DNA of 64,000 bases from NCBI GenBank assembly GCA_000469685.2, contig LS997567.1, forward strand, positions 17,350,450 through 17,414,449. The letters are read 5' to 3'. Below the pieces are notes generated by a model that worked only from the letters and a program-made list of their open reading frames with translations, made no database searches and had not been told where the DNA came from. The position numbers and the translations under genes are program-made. The DNA comes from Haemonchus contortus. Lineage: Eukaryota; Nematoda; Chromadorea; Rhabditida; Trichostrongylidae. Below, in pieces: positions 11,615-23,100 of this stretch (within the stretch, counting starts at the first letter, position 1; each line of letters begins with the position of its first letter).

Positions 11615-11755
11615 ATAAGATGGAGGGAAGCCGAGCGTTTAGCCGGGCGGCCCGACTGGTATTAGAAAATCGATGACTCAAGATGAACGCGAAAAGGATA
11701 GGGAGCTACGCAAGCAGGAGCGTGAGCTGAACAAACATCAATGTAACGGTTAGCG
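11615..11755 (+). pseudogene. LINE ORF1 C-terminal remnant
   Basis: The plus-strand frames give KMEGSRAFSRAARLVLENR followed by MTQDEREKDRELRKQEREL, a basic, charged tail of the kind that ends LINE ORF1 proteins. A stop follows shortly after. It is placed between the ORF1 core at 10150-10590 and the ORF2 start near 11838, consistent with one LINE copy. Confidence 0.5.
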
Positions 11756-11837
11756 CATTTACACTGTCTAATAAAGGAGCCAACATTAAAACCTATGATA
11801 TGGCCTCGATCAAAAAGAGCGGTTCTCCACAGGTCCC

Positions 11838-13690
11838 CCACTTCTCATTGACTTCCCTATGTTTGATGTTGAATGCGAGAAGTCTAGTTAACAGAATTTC
11901 GCACTGTCATCATTTTTTGAGCACTGAAAAAACCATGTGTTGCCTCCGTCACAGAATCTTGGCTCAATAGCGAATTTTCTGGTGCTTCGCGCGCACCAGT
12001 CGTACAGTGTGATTTTAAGGGATAGGTTGCCCCGAAGGGATAAGAGGCGTGGGCGCACGATCTTTTGCTGTTCCAAAGGGTCACTTTCGACTGTCAAGGA
12101 TTGTCCGCTGATCTCATTTGTTTTGACATTATTCTGCATTTCGGCTGTACCCATAATTCCTTATTGATCTAACGCCCGTCTGACTCTACTACAGTCAAAA
12201 TGATCTCCTATTATCGATCATCGCTGACCGCGGTCCGCAAGGTGTTGGGGAACCCTTACCTCAGCATCGATGCGGACCAACAAGCTGGGACCGCACCCGT
12301 GACGTGCAAGTCTTTCTCGGCTTCCAAGCCCTATCTCTGTTGCAGTATATTGATTCTCCGACCCGTGAAAGTAAAATACTTGACGACATCTTTTACCTAG
12401 CGAGCAGCATTACGCGCGTCTACGCCATGCCTCCTCTCCGCTCCTCGGATCATACAACTTATTTGCTTCACTGTGCCTGAAATCACTAGGGAAGTGCCGC
12501 CATTTTTTGGCAGGGATTTTAAGCATCCAGATAATGAAGCTATTGCATACACCCTATCCCACTCGAACTGGTTTATGATTTTTGACAACTATGAGAATGT
12601 GGATGGCCTATATGCCCGGTTCAGTAGTTTTATCCACAATCTCTTCGAGTGCTATGTCCCTTGGAGAGGAATTAGTAGACGCATGTCAGCTTATCCCATT
12701 CACATACGTAATTAATTTCAATAGCGAGAAAGGCTATTCTTTCAATTGAGAGATCCAGCTAGCTCAGAACTTATCAGGAAATCAGCAGAAAAATAAACTT
12801 TTATTTTTTTCCAGTTTCTAGCATACAAAGCGAAGAAAACAGTCCATGCCGGGAATTGAAACATCTCTATGCATGTGGAAAAACATTTATTAACCGTACA
12901 TCAGTGAAGCGTAGACTCGAAGGGGCGAATGTACATAAATGCACCACACCGAAAGAGAAGGGGGAGCTTTAGCGGATTGCCTCGAAAGCGTTTTTGCGAC
13001 ACCTTCCACAAAGCATGTAGCTGTGGGATCGGTTGGCGACGGATCCCTCGAGCTACCGAGTGTCACTCCCAGAACGGTTTTCAAACATCCTTCAACATTC
13101 TCTCGAGTCTTCATTCTCTATTACATCTGGTGGACTTCCCCAATTCTTTTTTAAGCAGTTCGCAAAAGAACTGACTATCCCTCTGGCTCATGTTTTCAAT
13201 ATCTCCATGATGTGCTGGGCGAAGTCCCTTGTATCTGGAAACATGCTATAGCAACACCTATTCCTAAAAGTAATGAGGCTAGTCATGTGTCCTGTTCCCG
13301 ACCCATAAGCGTCCTTCCTCCTCCGCTCAAAGTCATGAAGAAGACTTTACACGAATACTTGTTGGACTGGGTAGTGAAACAGCAAGGTATTCCCCAGAAA
13401 CAGTTCCGCTTCCTTCCCGGAACGTCCACTTGCATTCAACTGATGGACGCGAATCACACATGGATAGAGGCCCTCAATCTGGGCAAAACGGTCGATAGTA
13501 TCTACTCCAATCTAGCACGATCTAGCAAAAGCTTTTAATACTGTATGTAAGAACAGCCTCTTGCTTAAGCTAGAAAGATTGGGAGTCCAAGTAGATGCTC
13601 TGCGGTGGTTCTAGTCATATGCACAGGCTTGAAAATAAATATACGCTTTTCCACTCGCTACTAATTGGGTTCAAACTTGTCAAGTAAAGA
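11838..13690 (+). pseudogene. CR1-like LINE ORF2: endonuclease and RT N-terminal part
   Basis: Several broken frames in order. First comes an endonuclease-like start (CLMLNARSLVNRISH, VTESWLNSE). Then a linker with RELKHLYACGKTFINRTSV (about 12850-12910). Then reverse transcriptase: RPISVLPPPLKVMKKTLHEY, FLPGTSTCIQLMDANHTW (about 13300-13460) and DLAKAFNTV (about 13520), the last being the first catalytic region of RT (usual D followed by KAF). The copy stops near 13690, where the Penelope-like element begins. RT resumes at 18250 with AYADDIK. Many frameshifts and stops make it dead. Confidence 0.7.
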
Positions 13691-13695
13691 GGATA

Positions 13696-14277
13696 ATTGA
13701 GCTTTGTATAATTCTGTATTTAACTCTCACGAGGTTGTTACAAAACTTTATTGGCTGACGTTTCGGTGATGTCGCCTTCCTCAGAGCCTGAAAAGATCAA
13801 AACAATTTGCGCATATCCGATCAAACGCCTCTGCAGCCCTACTGAAGTTCGAGACCCCCCAGGGCGCGCACGTAATCTAAAAAAGGAGCTACTCACCGTA
13901 ACTTCGTGGATTCTCGCAATCACCCAGCAACCGAGAGTGGGACCAGAGTCAGCTGGGCTAGGTCTTCGTCAAATCACTGTGGGAAGGCTAGCCTTATATA
14001 GGGCCTCAGTTCCCGCGTAATTGTGAGGCATTCCTCCCTCCGGTTCATTTTTGGATTGATGACCTGTATCCAAAATGCCTCGAGGGATTTCCGCGCACAC
14101 AATTGTGACTCCTGGGCCACGACCTCCACGGTGACCTCAAAAACATCTCCGTTATGGTTTTGAATGCGGTGGGCTCCTAGGGCGGTAGACTCTCTTGATC
14201 TATGCATGCCATTTAAGTGCTCTTTGATTCTTACATGGAGGGGGGTCTTGCCGTTTCCCCAATATACTCATCCCCAC
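13696..14277 (-). repeat. PLE terminal repeat (downstream copy)
   Basis: Nearly identical to 16679-17258 and in the same orientation. On the minus strand it holds the end of the GIY-YIG coding region, a 3' non-coding part and the hammerhead-like motif. It differs from the other copy by six rather than four Gs at 14239-14244, which shifts the endonuclease frame, and by a change that weakens ribozyme stem II. Confidence 0.9.
13734..13806 (-). ncRNA. Hammerhead ribozyme motif, copy in the downstream PLE repeat
   Basis: The minus strand has CTGAGGA (13778-13784), a short stem II, GAAA (13761-13764) and GTC (13757-13759). Stem I can form between GGCT and AGCC, plus a distal GTTGTT-like helix. Stem II here is GGCG/CACC, with a C-A mismatch relative to the other copy, so activity may be reduced. 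Confidence 0.6.
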
Positions 14278-14440
14278 GATCACGACAAGTGATCTTATAG
14301 ACCACCCCAGATATAGCGCAATCCCCTTCCCTGCCAGTTGGACAGACCACACAATTTGAAGTGGTGCAGAGACGATCATATGGTCGATTCCGAACCAGGC
14401 GTTGCTTGAGATTGAGAGGTGGTACATTTATAATGGCCAC
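13974..14440 (-). pseudogene. PLE GIY-YIG endonuclease domain (frameshifted)
   Basis: The minus-strand frame 14440-14231 contains CVVCPTGREGDCAISGVVYK and CRDRGDEYIGETAR, the GIY-YIG core (here VVY...EYIGE). It follows the RT by a frame change near 14430-14455. A two-G insertion at about 14240 shifts the frame again. The remainder (14207-13974) reads HRSRESTALGAHRIQNHNGD and ARKSLEAFWIQVINPKMNRR, carrying the conserved E and N region of the nuclease. In PLEs this domain nicks the target DNA. Two frameshifts make this copy non-functional. Confidence 0.82.
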
Positions 14441-16713
14441 CGAGTTCTCCAGACCCGACCTTTAAGACATTTTCTAATCGCGGCACTGACTGCATCAGAG
14501 ATAAATGGCAGTACGAAGGGAACCTTTCCGTCCATAAAGGTACTACCATTCCTTCGTAAGACGCCACTGAAAAAAGGTCTGTGGGTGGTCGGAGAATATC
14601 CGTAGCCGTTCAGTTGGGCAATATCGCGCGCCATTTCCAGAGATTCTTTTCGCTCATCCTCTCCAGTGCAGACCTTCAGAGCGATACGAAACATATTCGA
14701 AACAACTGCTCGTTTCGTCTGGAAAGGATGAGCTGATCGACAATGGACAATGATGTTTTTATTGCTCGGCTTCCTGTACCACTTCGTAGCAATCCCATCA
14801 CCCTGTAACATCACTTGAACATTTAGAAAAGGGAGCCAATTTCTAGTAGGTTTTTCCCGTGTCAACTTTATATGCTCTGCCTGCGTGTTGAGCAGGTCAA
14901 AACACACATCTATCTCTTCCTGCGTTGAACAGACTATGAAGCAGTCATCTATATACCTACAGTAGAGTAAGGGGAGGTGTTCCAATACAGGCGCTTCTAC
15001 CTCGGCCATAAAAGCTATTGCCAAAGTAGGCGCCAGTCGTTGCCCCATAGCTAAGCCTCTAGTCTGCGCGAGATACCTTCCCGACCACCGAAAAATGTTA
15101 CAACTGAGGCACTCCTTCAAAAGTGCGATCAGTTGAGATATAGACAGCCCTCGCGTATTGATATCATTGTGGTGCTGGCTAAGGAGCTCGAGAATGGCCT
15201 CCATAGCAGACTCGTTGCTGACGTTCGTGTAGAGGGCTTCTACATCAAAAGATTCCATAGCGCACGAATCACAGGGGTGTAATGCGCTAAGGCGATCTAG
15301 GAACATTTGGGTGTTTGTCAGGTGGGATGGTATGAACTGTAGAAGCTGCACTAAAATAGTATTAAGGAATCAAGCGATACGGTCAGTGGGAGCACCCACG
15401 CAGCTGATGATGGGACGAACCTTAACAGAAGTAGGGTTTATAGAAGCCATGTCTTCTGCTTCCGAAAACTTATGTGTTTTTATCAGCAGGTACAAGACTG
15501 GACAGCAGGGAGATTCAATTTTGAGGCGCGTTATCACGCTGGAGCTCAATCCTGCTGATCGTGCTTCGGTAACCCACACCCGGTTTAGCCTACGGATCTG
15601 CGCTTGGAACTCTTTATTAGAGGCCGGGCGGTAGAGGGAGGTATCCGCCAGGTGGTGTTCTGTTATTTCATGATCGAGTTGCCTGGAGATCACCACAAAT
15701 TCGCCCCCTTTGTCACTGACTGATAATCTTATGATACGAGATTTTACCAAGTCTCGAAGATCCCTTATACCTCGCGCTTGCTCCCGGGAAATGTGAGACG
15801 GCGTGCTTTGCCTATGAGACCTACTGAGCACCCTGAAAACTTCGTCGGCGAAAACCCGGAAGTTGGCATCGGACTCTATGTGTGGTTCCTGTTGCTTGTA
15901 ATACGTGGCCGGGAAGGGGATGTTGAGCACATTTCTGGCCTGCTCTGCCGCCAAGGAGCCGTTGTCTAACCTAGCCTTATAACGGAGACGGTCTTGGAGT
16001 TCGTATAGGCTGCACATTACCTTTTGCATGACAGCTGTGGAAATGGGCTGCGATGGTGAGAAACTCGGACCTAATTCCAAAGCTGAACGAGCGCAGCCAG
16101 ATAAGGGAAAGCCTCCCAGCACTGTGACTCGTGATTTGGACGAGCCCTTCTGAGTGGTCATTTCGGCCTTATGATTTTCGGAAATCCGCTCGGCTAGGGT
16201 GCGTGATGACCCCTCTTTTCGATTACATGTCGAACTGAAAAGTTCATCGAACTTCTTCTGTGAGGTAGCTTTGACCCTAGATCGAATAGTATCACAAATT
16301 GAAATTGATCTACTCACTATACTCCTCCAGAGGCGATCATCCAAATATTGTGCACAACGTTGCTCTTTCGAAACGCACTTTAAAATCATTGAAAACATGG
16401 TATCACGTTTTGCTCGGAGTGCCATCCTAAGTAACTTCATCTCGATGTCCAAAACTTTGGAGTCGCATTGTGGGCCACCAAAGAGATCACCCAACTTCTT
16501 TTTCGAAATAAACTTCGGCACTACGCGGTGATCCAGGCAGCGGCGGAGAAAGTGAATACTTTGACGCGCTAAGACAATTCTTTGCCTCAGCGACAAGACT
16601 TCTTTGACGAGCCGTTGGTGTCGAGTTGGCACATTGCGTAGTAATCTCCACGTACGGTCTTCAATGAACCTCGGCATGATTGAGCTTTGTATAATTCTGT
16701 ATTTAACTCTCAC
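14428..16713 (-). pseudogene. PLE reverse transcriptase ORF with one in-frame TGA
   Basis: Two open frames in the same phase, 16713-15373 and 15369-14428, are separated only by TGA at 15370-15372. The probable start is M at 16678 (MPRFIEDRTW). The first part is a basic N-terminal domain and the first RT blocks (DKGGEFVVISRQLDHEITEH, LYLLIKTHKF, VRPIISCVGAPTDRIA). The second has the catalytic FDVEALYTNV, AMGQRLAPTLA, YCRYIDDCFIV and the RT thumb with WYRKPSNKNII and TGEDERKE. It would copy RNA into DNA at the insertion site. Apart from the single stop and the downstream frameshift it looks near complete. Confidence 0.85.
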
Positions 16714-17258
16714 GAGGTTGTTATAAAACTTTATTGGCTGACGTTTCGGCGATGTCGCCTTCCTCAGAGCCTGAAAACATCAAAACAACTTGCGCATATC
16801 CGATCAAACGCCTCTGTAGCCCTACTGAAGTTCGAGACCCCCCAGGGCGCGCACGTAATCTAAAAAAGGAGCTACTCACCGTAACTTCGTGGATTCTCGC
16901 AATCACCCAGCAACCGAGAGTGGGACCAGAGTCAGCTGGGCTAGGTCTTCGTCAAATCACTGTGGGAAAGCTAGCCTTATATAGGGCCTCAGTTCCCGCG
17001 TAATTGTGAGGCATTCCTCCCTCCGGTTCATTTTTGGATTGATGACCTGTATCCAAAATGGTTCGAGGGATTTCCGCGCACACAATGGTGACTCCTGGGC
17101 CACAACCTCCACGTTGACCTCAAAAACATCTCCGTTATGGTTTTGAATGCGGTGGGCTCCTAGGGCGGTAGACTCTCTTGATCTATGCATGCCATTTAAG
17201 TGCTCTTTGATTCTTACATGGAGGGGTCTTGCCGTTTCCCCAATATACTCATCCCCAC
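16679..17258 (-). repeat. PLE terminal repeat (upstream copy)
   Basis: The second copy of the ~580-bp direct repeat lies just upstream of the PLE ORF start (MPRFIEDRTW, read leftward from 16678). It ends abruptly at 17258, where it would otherwise continue into the endonuclease region, as expected for a 5'-truncated tandem PLE unit. It keeps the four-G run and the better hammerhead stem II. Confidence 0.9.
16717..16789 (-). ncRNA. Hammerhead ribozyme motif, copy in the upstream PLE repeat
   Basis: Read 5'-3' on the minus strand: distal stem I GTTGTT (16784-16789), proximal stem I GGCT (16768-16771), CTGAGGA box (16761-16767), stem II GGCG/CGCC with loop ACAT, GAAA (16744-16747), then C-GTC with the cleavage site after 16740. 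AGCC (16736-16739) and AACAAC (16717-16722) close stem I. Stem III is only the loopless ACGU, which implies action as a dimer. Hammerheads are known in PLE terminal repeats. The fit of all three core boxes is direct; activity is inferred. Confidence 0.72.
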
Positions 17259-17383
17259 AAAAGGATAATGACAGTTTAGAAAAATGAAGTTTCTCTTTAA
17301 AAAATGAGTCTTTCGAATGGAAAAATTACAATATCAATTCTAACGGTTTTTAGAGTTTTAGTTCCATGTGTAATAAATAAGTT

Positions 17384-18248
17384 CGACATATTTTGTTTCA
17401 AATTCCTGGATAATGGGTGAAACAGTTCTTTTTTTCGGTATTTTCGCTTATTCGCGATATCAAGCAAACTTTACAAAAGCGAATTAGTTCTTTGAAGCTG
17501 TTTAATATTGGGACTGCTCTTCATTGAAAGGTCATTGAACGCCCAACGCCTCACTATTCAGGTCATTTCACAGTTTTTACGGCATCTAGCAAGTCTTCGG
17601 GTTAAATTCAGCACCTTCAAAGAGGGTCATCGAAGACTATTTAACCAGGTGGGTGAGTGCTTTAAATACCACTGTTTTTCTTGATGAGGCATTAAAATGT
17701 ATTCTAGAGACGCACTGTACTGTTTCGATGAACTTACAGGGTGTCCTCCCGCTCCAAACTATTTAGGAGTGCGCGGTCCATTTGGCCCACTCTCCTACCT
17801 TTCGTTTTTGCTCCGGAAGACCTGGAAGGTGATAATTTATAAGTGATCCGTGCACTCTGGCCCATGAATGTAGCCTTGCGAAATATGTATAAGAAAGGAG
17901 GACGAGGGCAGTTCACGAGGTAAGCTTAGGCAACCTGTGGAAATAAGGACTCAGGTGTCTTTTCAGAAGCTTCAAGTTACAAGGGAGGACCGCAATTACG
18001 CCGGAAAACAACCTGTTGAAGTTTTCATTATTCTCATGGTCAAATGTGAACAGGCCTGAATGGTGAGCCGTAGGACGTTTAATGACCTCTCAATGAGGGT
18101 GGTCCCAATATTGAACAACTCTAGAGAACTACATCGCTTCTGTAAAGGTTGTTTGATATCGCAAACAAACGAAAATACCGAAAAAATAAGTAAACTGAAC
18201 TGTTTCACCCTTTTTTCATGAGCGTTAAATAAAACATATTGGACTTAA
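17384..18248. mobile_element. Palindromic (foldback/MITE-like) element
   Basis: The left arm (about 17384-17670) and right arm (about 17965-18248) are reverse complements with moderate divergence. For example 'gggtgaaacagttc' at 17411 is the complement of the segment at 18208, and 'gatatcaa.caa.ctttaca' occurs in both arms. Related sequence occurs at 27880-28110. It lies between the PLE and the resumed LINE RT, so it is a further insertion into the LINE. No ORF or diagnostic terminus is seen. Confidence 0.6.
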
Positions 18249-18249
18249 T

Positions 18250-19100
18250 CATTCGTTCGTTGCAGCTTACGCTGATGACATCAAGGTCTCAGTTCCATAT
18301 GAGGAGAAGGATCGCGAAAAGGCTCAGATCCTATTGAACTGTGCTGTCGGGAACATGCTTCCGTGTGCAATCTATGGGAATTAACGATCAATCCTACGAA
18401 GACCCACTTGCTTTCTTTGGGACCCTCCACGCTGGAGGTGCGCTTCCCTAATGGTTCGGTTATCGAGACGTCAGTAGCAGTTAAGGATTTAGGTGTCAGT
18501 CTTGCTAAAGATTTGAAATGGTCCCATCATGTTGAACTGATATATAGCAAGGCCTCAAGGTTTTGCACATGTTGTTCAGAAATGTGTACAGTTCCGATGT
18601 GGATTTATGGAGCAAGATCTATAAAACATATGTTCTTCCAGTAGTTGCATAGTGCATCCCTGTCTGGAGCCCGTTTTGGTCAAAGATATAGAAAGCTTGG
18701 GATACCAAAAATTTTTACGAGAATATTGTTCTGTAGAACTTTCCCTGATGATGACTATCCGCGAGCCTTACCGTCTTCCTAGTCTAGACTCAATAAATTG
18801 AATATCAAAAGTTCGTTTTACAGGCGTGTCCTGTCAGATTTGGTGCTGACTCTTAAGATATTCAGGGGCGAGGGCGCGGGTAATGCCTTCCAGATATTGG
18901 AAGTTTCGACCAACCAACGGACGAGGAGGCGCATTAAAATTTACAACCACAAAATGGGCAGATGACATGAAAATCTGGAGGAAACAGTTTTATTGTCCGC
19001 ACCTCGAAGTGGCTAGAGTCTCTACCGTCTCATTTTTCGGTAGCTGGAAATTCAAAACACTTCAGAATCTTCATTAAAAAAGTCAATATCTTGTTATCCA
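18250..19100 (+). pseudogene. CR1-like LINE ORF2: RT C-terminal part
   Basis: Broken frames begin with AAYADDIKVSVPYEEKDREK (the YADD catalytic motif), then WELTINPTKTHLLSLG, VAVKDLGVSLAKDLKWSHHV and YSKASR. They end with a tail VRTSKWLESLPSHF and FRIFIKKVN (about 18990-19075), the usual C-terminal pattern of jockey/CR1-type RTs. It continues the RT that stops at 13690; about 60 residues are missing or unrecognisable between. Stops and frameshifts throughout. Confidence 0.72.
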
Positions 19101-19850
19101 TTGCTGATGTATCATAATGTCGTTATTTCCTCTGACAAAACGGCCTCGCCACCCAAGCGGATCGTTCTGTATAGTCTTGAGATGAGAACAAAAATCATTA
19201 CAAAAGAAAACCAACCAAACAAAACCACTCTTGACTGCTCTCACACGCTCATCCTTTCCTTGAAGCATGTCGTATTTGCATAGGGAGGTTAGGTTGCTGC
19301 ACACGATCTTCGCGTCTCCTTGTGGTCCAGCTTGCACTTGCCTTGCTTGCTGTTCCCGGTATAACCGTGTACCGAAGTTGCAGCAAGTGCCTATGACCCT
19401 GTTTGTGGCGAGCGGGAACCATAGTCGGCTGATGTGGGCTCATATAGTGTTAGGGTCATGTGGTGCGGGCGTCGTGCTTGTTTGCTGCAAGCTTCTTCTC
19501 CCTTTGCTGGTGAATGCGTGTATGATAGACTCTGAGGCTGAGCACTTTTCTTCCTATTCTCGGACTTAACCCTCTAACGTGGGCATAAATAAGCTGATTC
19601 GCCGGTATTGTGAATTAGGCAGTGTCCCATGTTTTCTTCCTATACTGCTTTGTGCTTGCTCAGCTTCTCAGGTTTTCGTTCTTGATCTAGATGTTGAGTT
19701 TGTTTTCTTCTCTTTCTGTTTTCTTTCATTTTGTTTAGATTTATGTTTTTCCTCACGTGTTGCCAACTCCTTACACTGCAGGATTTCCCTCTCTGTTGTC
19801 GAAGCGCGTCCACTAGGCGCACCATAAATGAATAAATAAATAATTTTACT
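19101..19850 (+). other. Probable LINE 3' region ending in (AAAT)n
   Basis: No coding signal. T-rich stretches end in 'cgcaccataaatgaataaataaataa' near 19818-19845, a short A-rich tandem tail of the kind that ends CR1-like LINEs. Assigning it to the LINE is inference from position and tail. Confidence 0.45.
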
Positions 19851-19944
19851 TCATGCTAATAGGCCTCTCCTTTCTTCTACAACGACTTAGAAAAAATTTT
19901 TCGAAACTAGTGCTGTTATACAAAACTTACAAAAAAAAACTCAC

Positions 19945-20103
19945 AATGAAAACGATGTCATCTCGGAAACAGCCAATGCGATACATTATAGGCATTCTGA
20001 TCACAAAGGCGAATAGATCGTCGATGAACGTATTAATAAACTTATAAGTTAGCATCCTCCATGGGAGATGGGCTACAGATTTCAGCTTATAATTGATAAA
20101 GAG
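19945..20103 (-). CDS. CLPTM1-like gene, exon g
   Basis: 159 nt, 53 codons. [40 protein letters not shown] and [12 protein letters not shown]. This is the signature C-terminal block of CLPTM1 proteins. Acceptor 'attttccag', donor 'gtgagt' at 19939-19944. The remaining C-terminal residues (a 'YQRW.Y..D..R.NE.G'-like end is expected) must lie in an exon further left that I could not identify. Confidence 0.92.
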
Positions 20104-23100
20104 CTGGAAAATTTGTTGAATTCTGGCGGTAGTGGAATCATTATGTTTGTTATTCTTAGCTTGAATTACTGACCATCCAAACAATTGGACCAATAACGAA
20201 CCCAATGATAAGAAAGAAAACCTGTGATTCTTGAAAAGTCATTACGCACTTGTGGAGTCATCATAATGAAACCGAACATCAGCAGAAAGCCATAGAGCAT
20301 ATTGAGAATCCAAGAGTACCAACCGCGCTGCTCGACAAATACCAGCGAGTAAATGGCATAACCAGCAAAAAGAGGAAAAAGGATCCAGAATAGGTATTTG
20401 AACGCTATCTGAAAAAGCTAGGCGTTATTGCAACCTTCGATGCTGTTTATGATGAATTTTGACACCGTTCAAGCTCAAGATTTTTGAATAATTTTGAGTT
20501 TGGGAAGTCAGAAAAATCGGAGTACCGCATAGTTCAAAGAAGTCTGATGAGCCCTAGAAATTATGAATTTATCCCTATTTCTTACAGTGATAGCATACCC
20601 CTCATCCACTATGAGCCCTACAAATTTCTGTGATTTTATATATTAGGTTGATACATAATTATTGCGGATTTTTTGCAACAGATTTTGATTTTCATATTTC
20701 GAAGAAACGTTAAAAATACTGAACAAAATGATGTTCAAATAATTACTCCGGAACTTATCAACTATCCACTTCAAGCACTGCTTCCCATTGGCCAGATAGT
20801 CAGATTCCAAGGGCGAAGTTTTGATCTTTGGAGGCAATCCACGCTTTGACATCAGCCATCAAGTCATCCAAATCGTCATAGATTCTATTCCCTAGCCAGT
20901 TTTTCAAAGAAGGGTTGATGTGATAATCCATAAAAGTTTCTGCCGGTGAATATGGTAGATTCAGAAGCAGATCCTATTTCTGAGTTGACTTTAGCTGATT
21001 GTTCCATCGTCGAGAAGTTATTGAGATCGCGGAATGACCCTGCCACCTTCCAACCTTTCTCGAAGTAGAAGAGCATAATTTTGCGGATATGCGGATGGTT
21101 TTCTGGATATATTTTTGTAGAGTAAATCATGGAGATCATTTCTATAAAAAAAGCCAAACTCAATGTTCAAATTATATCGAGAGAAAAGCAGCCGCGAAAA
21201 AAATCCGCAATAATTATGCATCAACCTAATAGTTTAGCATTATCAAAAAGTCCCTCACAAAAAGGGCAGGATGCGTATAAGGTTGCCAAGATGTGCCTAA
21301 CAAACACGAACCCACGCGAGTATGGCGTATGGCGAGCACCAAAGCAACCTGCATCCAAGTCCAAAGAATTAGAACTCGACTACGTTGTGGTGTGCGAACT
21401 CACAAGGGGAGGATACTTGGTCGCAGTGGCCATCCAAGATACGATGTATACCGCCGTAGGTGGATCCAAACGTTGATCTCAAATCTCTGTTCCAAATCTG
21501 CGAAACGATTCTGAGAACAAAGTTACGGGACCAGTCGCTCCCTGTGTTATACCACTGCAATGAACCGACCACCGAGCCGAGCCAAGTCCTGATCTGTGCA
21601 ACAGTGGCCGAGTGGATAGGGTGGTGGACTGGTGGACATGGCATCAGGGTTCGATTCCTTGATGCATGAGATTGTTTTTCTTTTTCATAAAATGGGCCCC
21701 AAACGCTTGCAAAACTTTTTTGGGCTCAATATTGGCCATCTAAGGTGATAAATCACATTTTAGGGACACTTGGAAGGTATCACAAGGGATTTCTTTTAGC
21801 CTCTCACCGGGCCAGTAAGGTTGGAGTTCTACTCGAACAAGAGAGGAATACAACGAACAACAATACAATCTCAAAATGGGCTTGAGAGACTTCAAGGAGA
21901 ATGGTTCCAAGGGATTCACCGGATCAAACGCTCTTTTGCATGTTACCAGCGAAATATTCTGACCGAAGGTGGTGACATCACAATTCATGGAGGACTTTCA
22001 TTCCTGCAGCATAACGTGGGCGCCATCTAGGAAGAGGTGATAGTAAAGAGCTTTTGAACCCACGCACTACTCGATGCTTTGAAAACAATTATGTTATCCA
22101 CTTCGAGGAAGTCGAGTCCGTGAAAGGCAATAACATTGATCCTCTACGGTCGCCTGATGATGACAGTGACGATGGACCCGTAACTTCGCGAAAGAAACCT
22201 CGTGCGTTTGTGGGGATATAGAGGTTCCGGAGTTAAACGTAGAACTTTGTGAACCGGCCCGTGAACTCCAATTTTATGGCGGTGGTAGAAGAGTCCACAG
22301 CATTCCACCTCGTTAACCTCATGGAAGGGCTTCTTGGGAGGGCGTTCACCTCAAGAATCAGTGACTAATCATACGTGCACATGAAGCGATAAAATATTGT
22401 TCTGTAATTTCCTATTTTTAAAACTATTCTCTATTTCTCCAACAATGCCAGTTAATCTGTACCACCGCTTTGAAACGGACAGTATTAGTAGAATGTATGA
22501 ACCGTAATCCTCCCAAAGAGGGCCGTGGTTGGATGAGTCATTCGACCACCGTCAACCGTAAGTGCAGGGATATGCCGAGAATTTCGAGATCCCATTTTGA
22601 CTGTTCGGGGTAGAGAGGCGTATATATTCGGTCAGTGGAGGTGAAAATTTTTTATTGGTTTACTGTTCCCCGGAATCCTAAAATGTTAGTTAGCTCCTTA
22701 GATGGCCAATATTTAGCCCAGAAACATTCTGCAAGCATTTAGGACAAGTTTTATGGAAAGCAAAACGAGCGCATGCACCAAAGAGTCGAACCTTGATGTC
22801 ATGCTTACCAGTCCACTGCACTAGCCGCTAGGCCACCGTTGCACAGGTAGGGGATTTGTTCAGCTCGGTGATCCGTTCATTGCAGTGGTATAGCACACGG
22901 AGGAATTGTTCCCAGAATCGTTTCGCAGATTTGGAACTGCCACTGCGACCAGGTATCCTTCCCTTGCCAGTTACAACTGACCAGGGAAGGATCCCAAGTT
23001 GAAGTGGCCATTTGAAATGAGACCTACACCACTAGACGTGTTTTTGGATGCTGAATTCAAATCTGCTCTCCAAATTTGCCGAGCGTTTCTCTGAACAGAG

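Larger units (their letters stand above)
13696..17258 (-). mobile_element. Penelope-like element (PLE) with direct terminal repeats
   Basis: A minus-strand retroelement with a reverse transcriptase carrying YIDD and a C-terminal GIY-YIG endonuclease, the hallmark of endonuclease-bearing PLEs. It is flanked by direct repeats of about 580 bp (13696-14277 and 16679-17258), as PLE pseudo-LTRs often are when a truncated copy sits in tandem with a full one. The repeats differ at only about a dozen positions, so the insertion is fairly recent. Three lesions are visible: an in-frame TGA at 15370-15372, a frameshift near 14430-14455, and a G-run expansion at 14240. It sits inside a decayed LINE. Confidence 0.88.

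Noticed and set aside
19083..19120. Minus-strand MIHQQWITRY as the missing last CLPTM1 exon
   Set aside because: It only faintly resembles the expected YQRW end, lacks the following D..R.NE.G residues and lies in the LINE 3' region.
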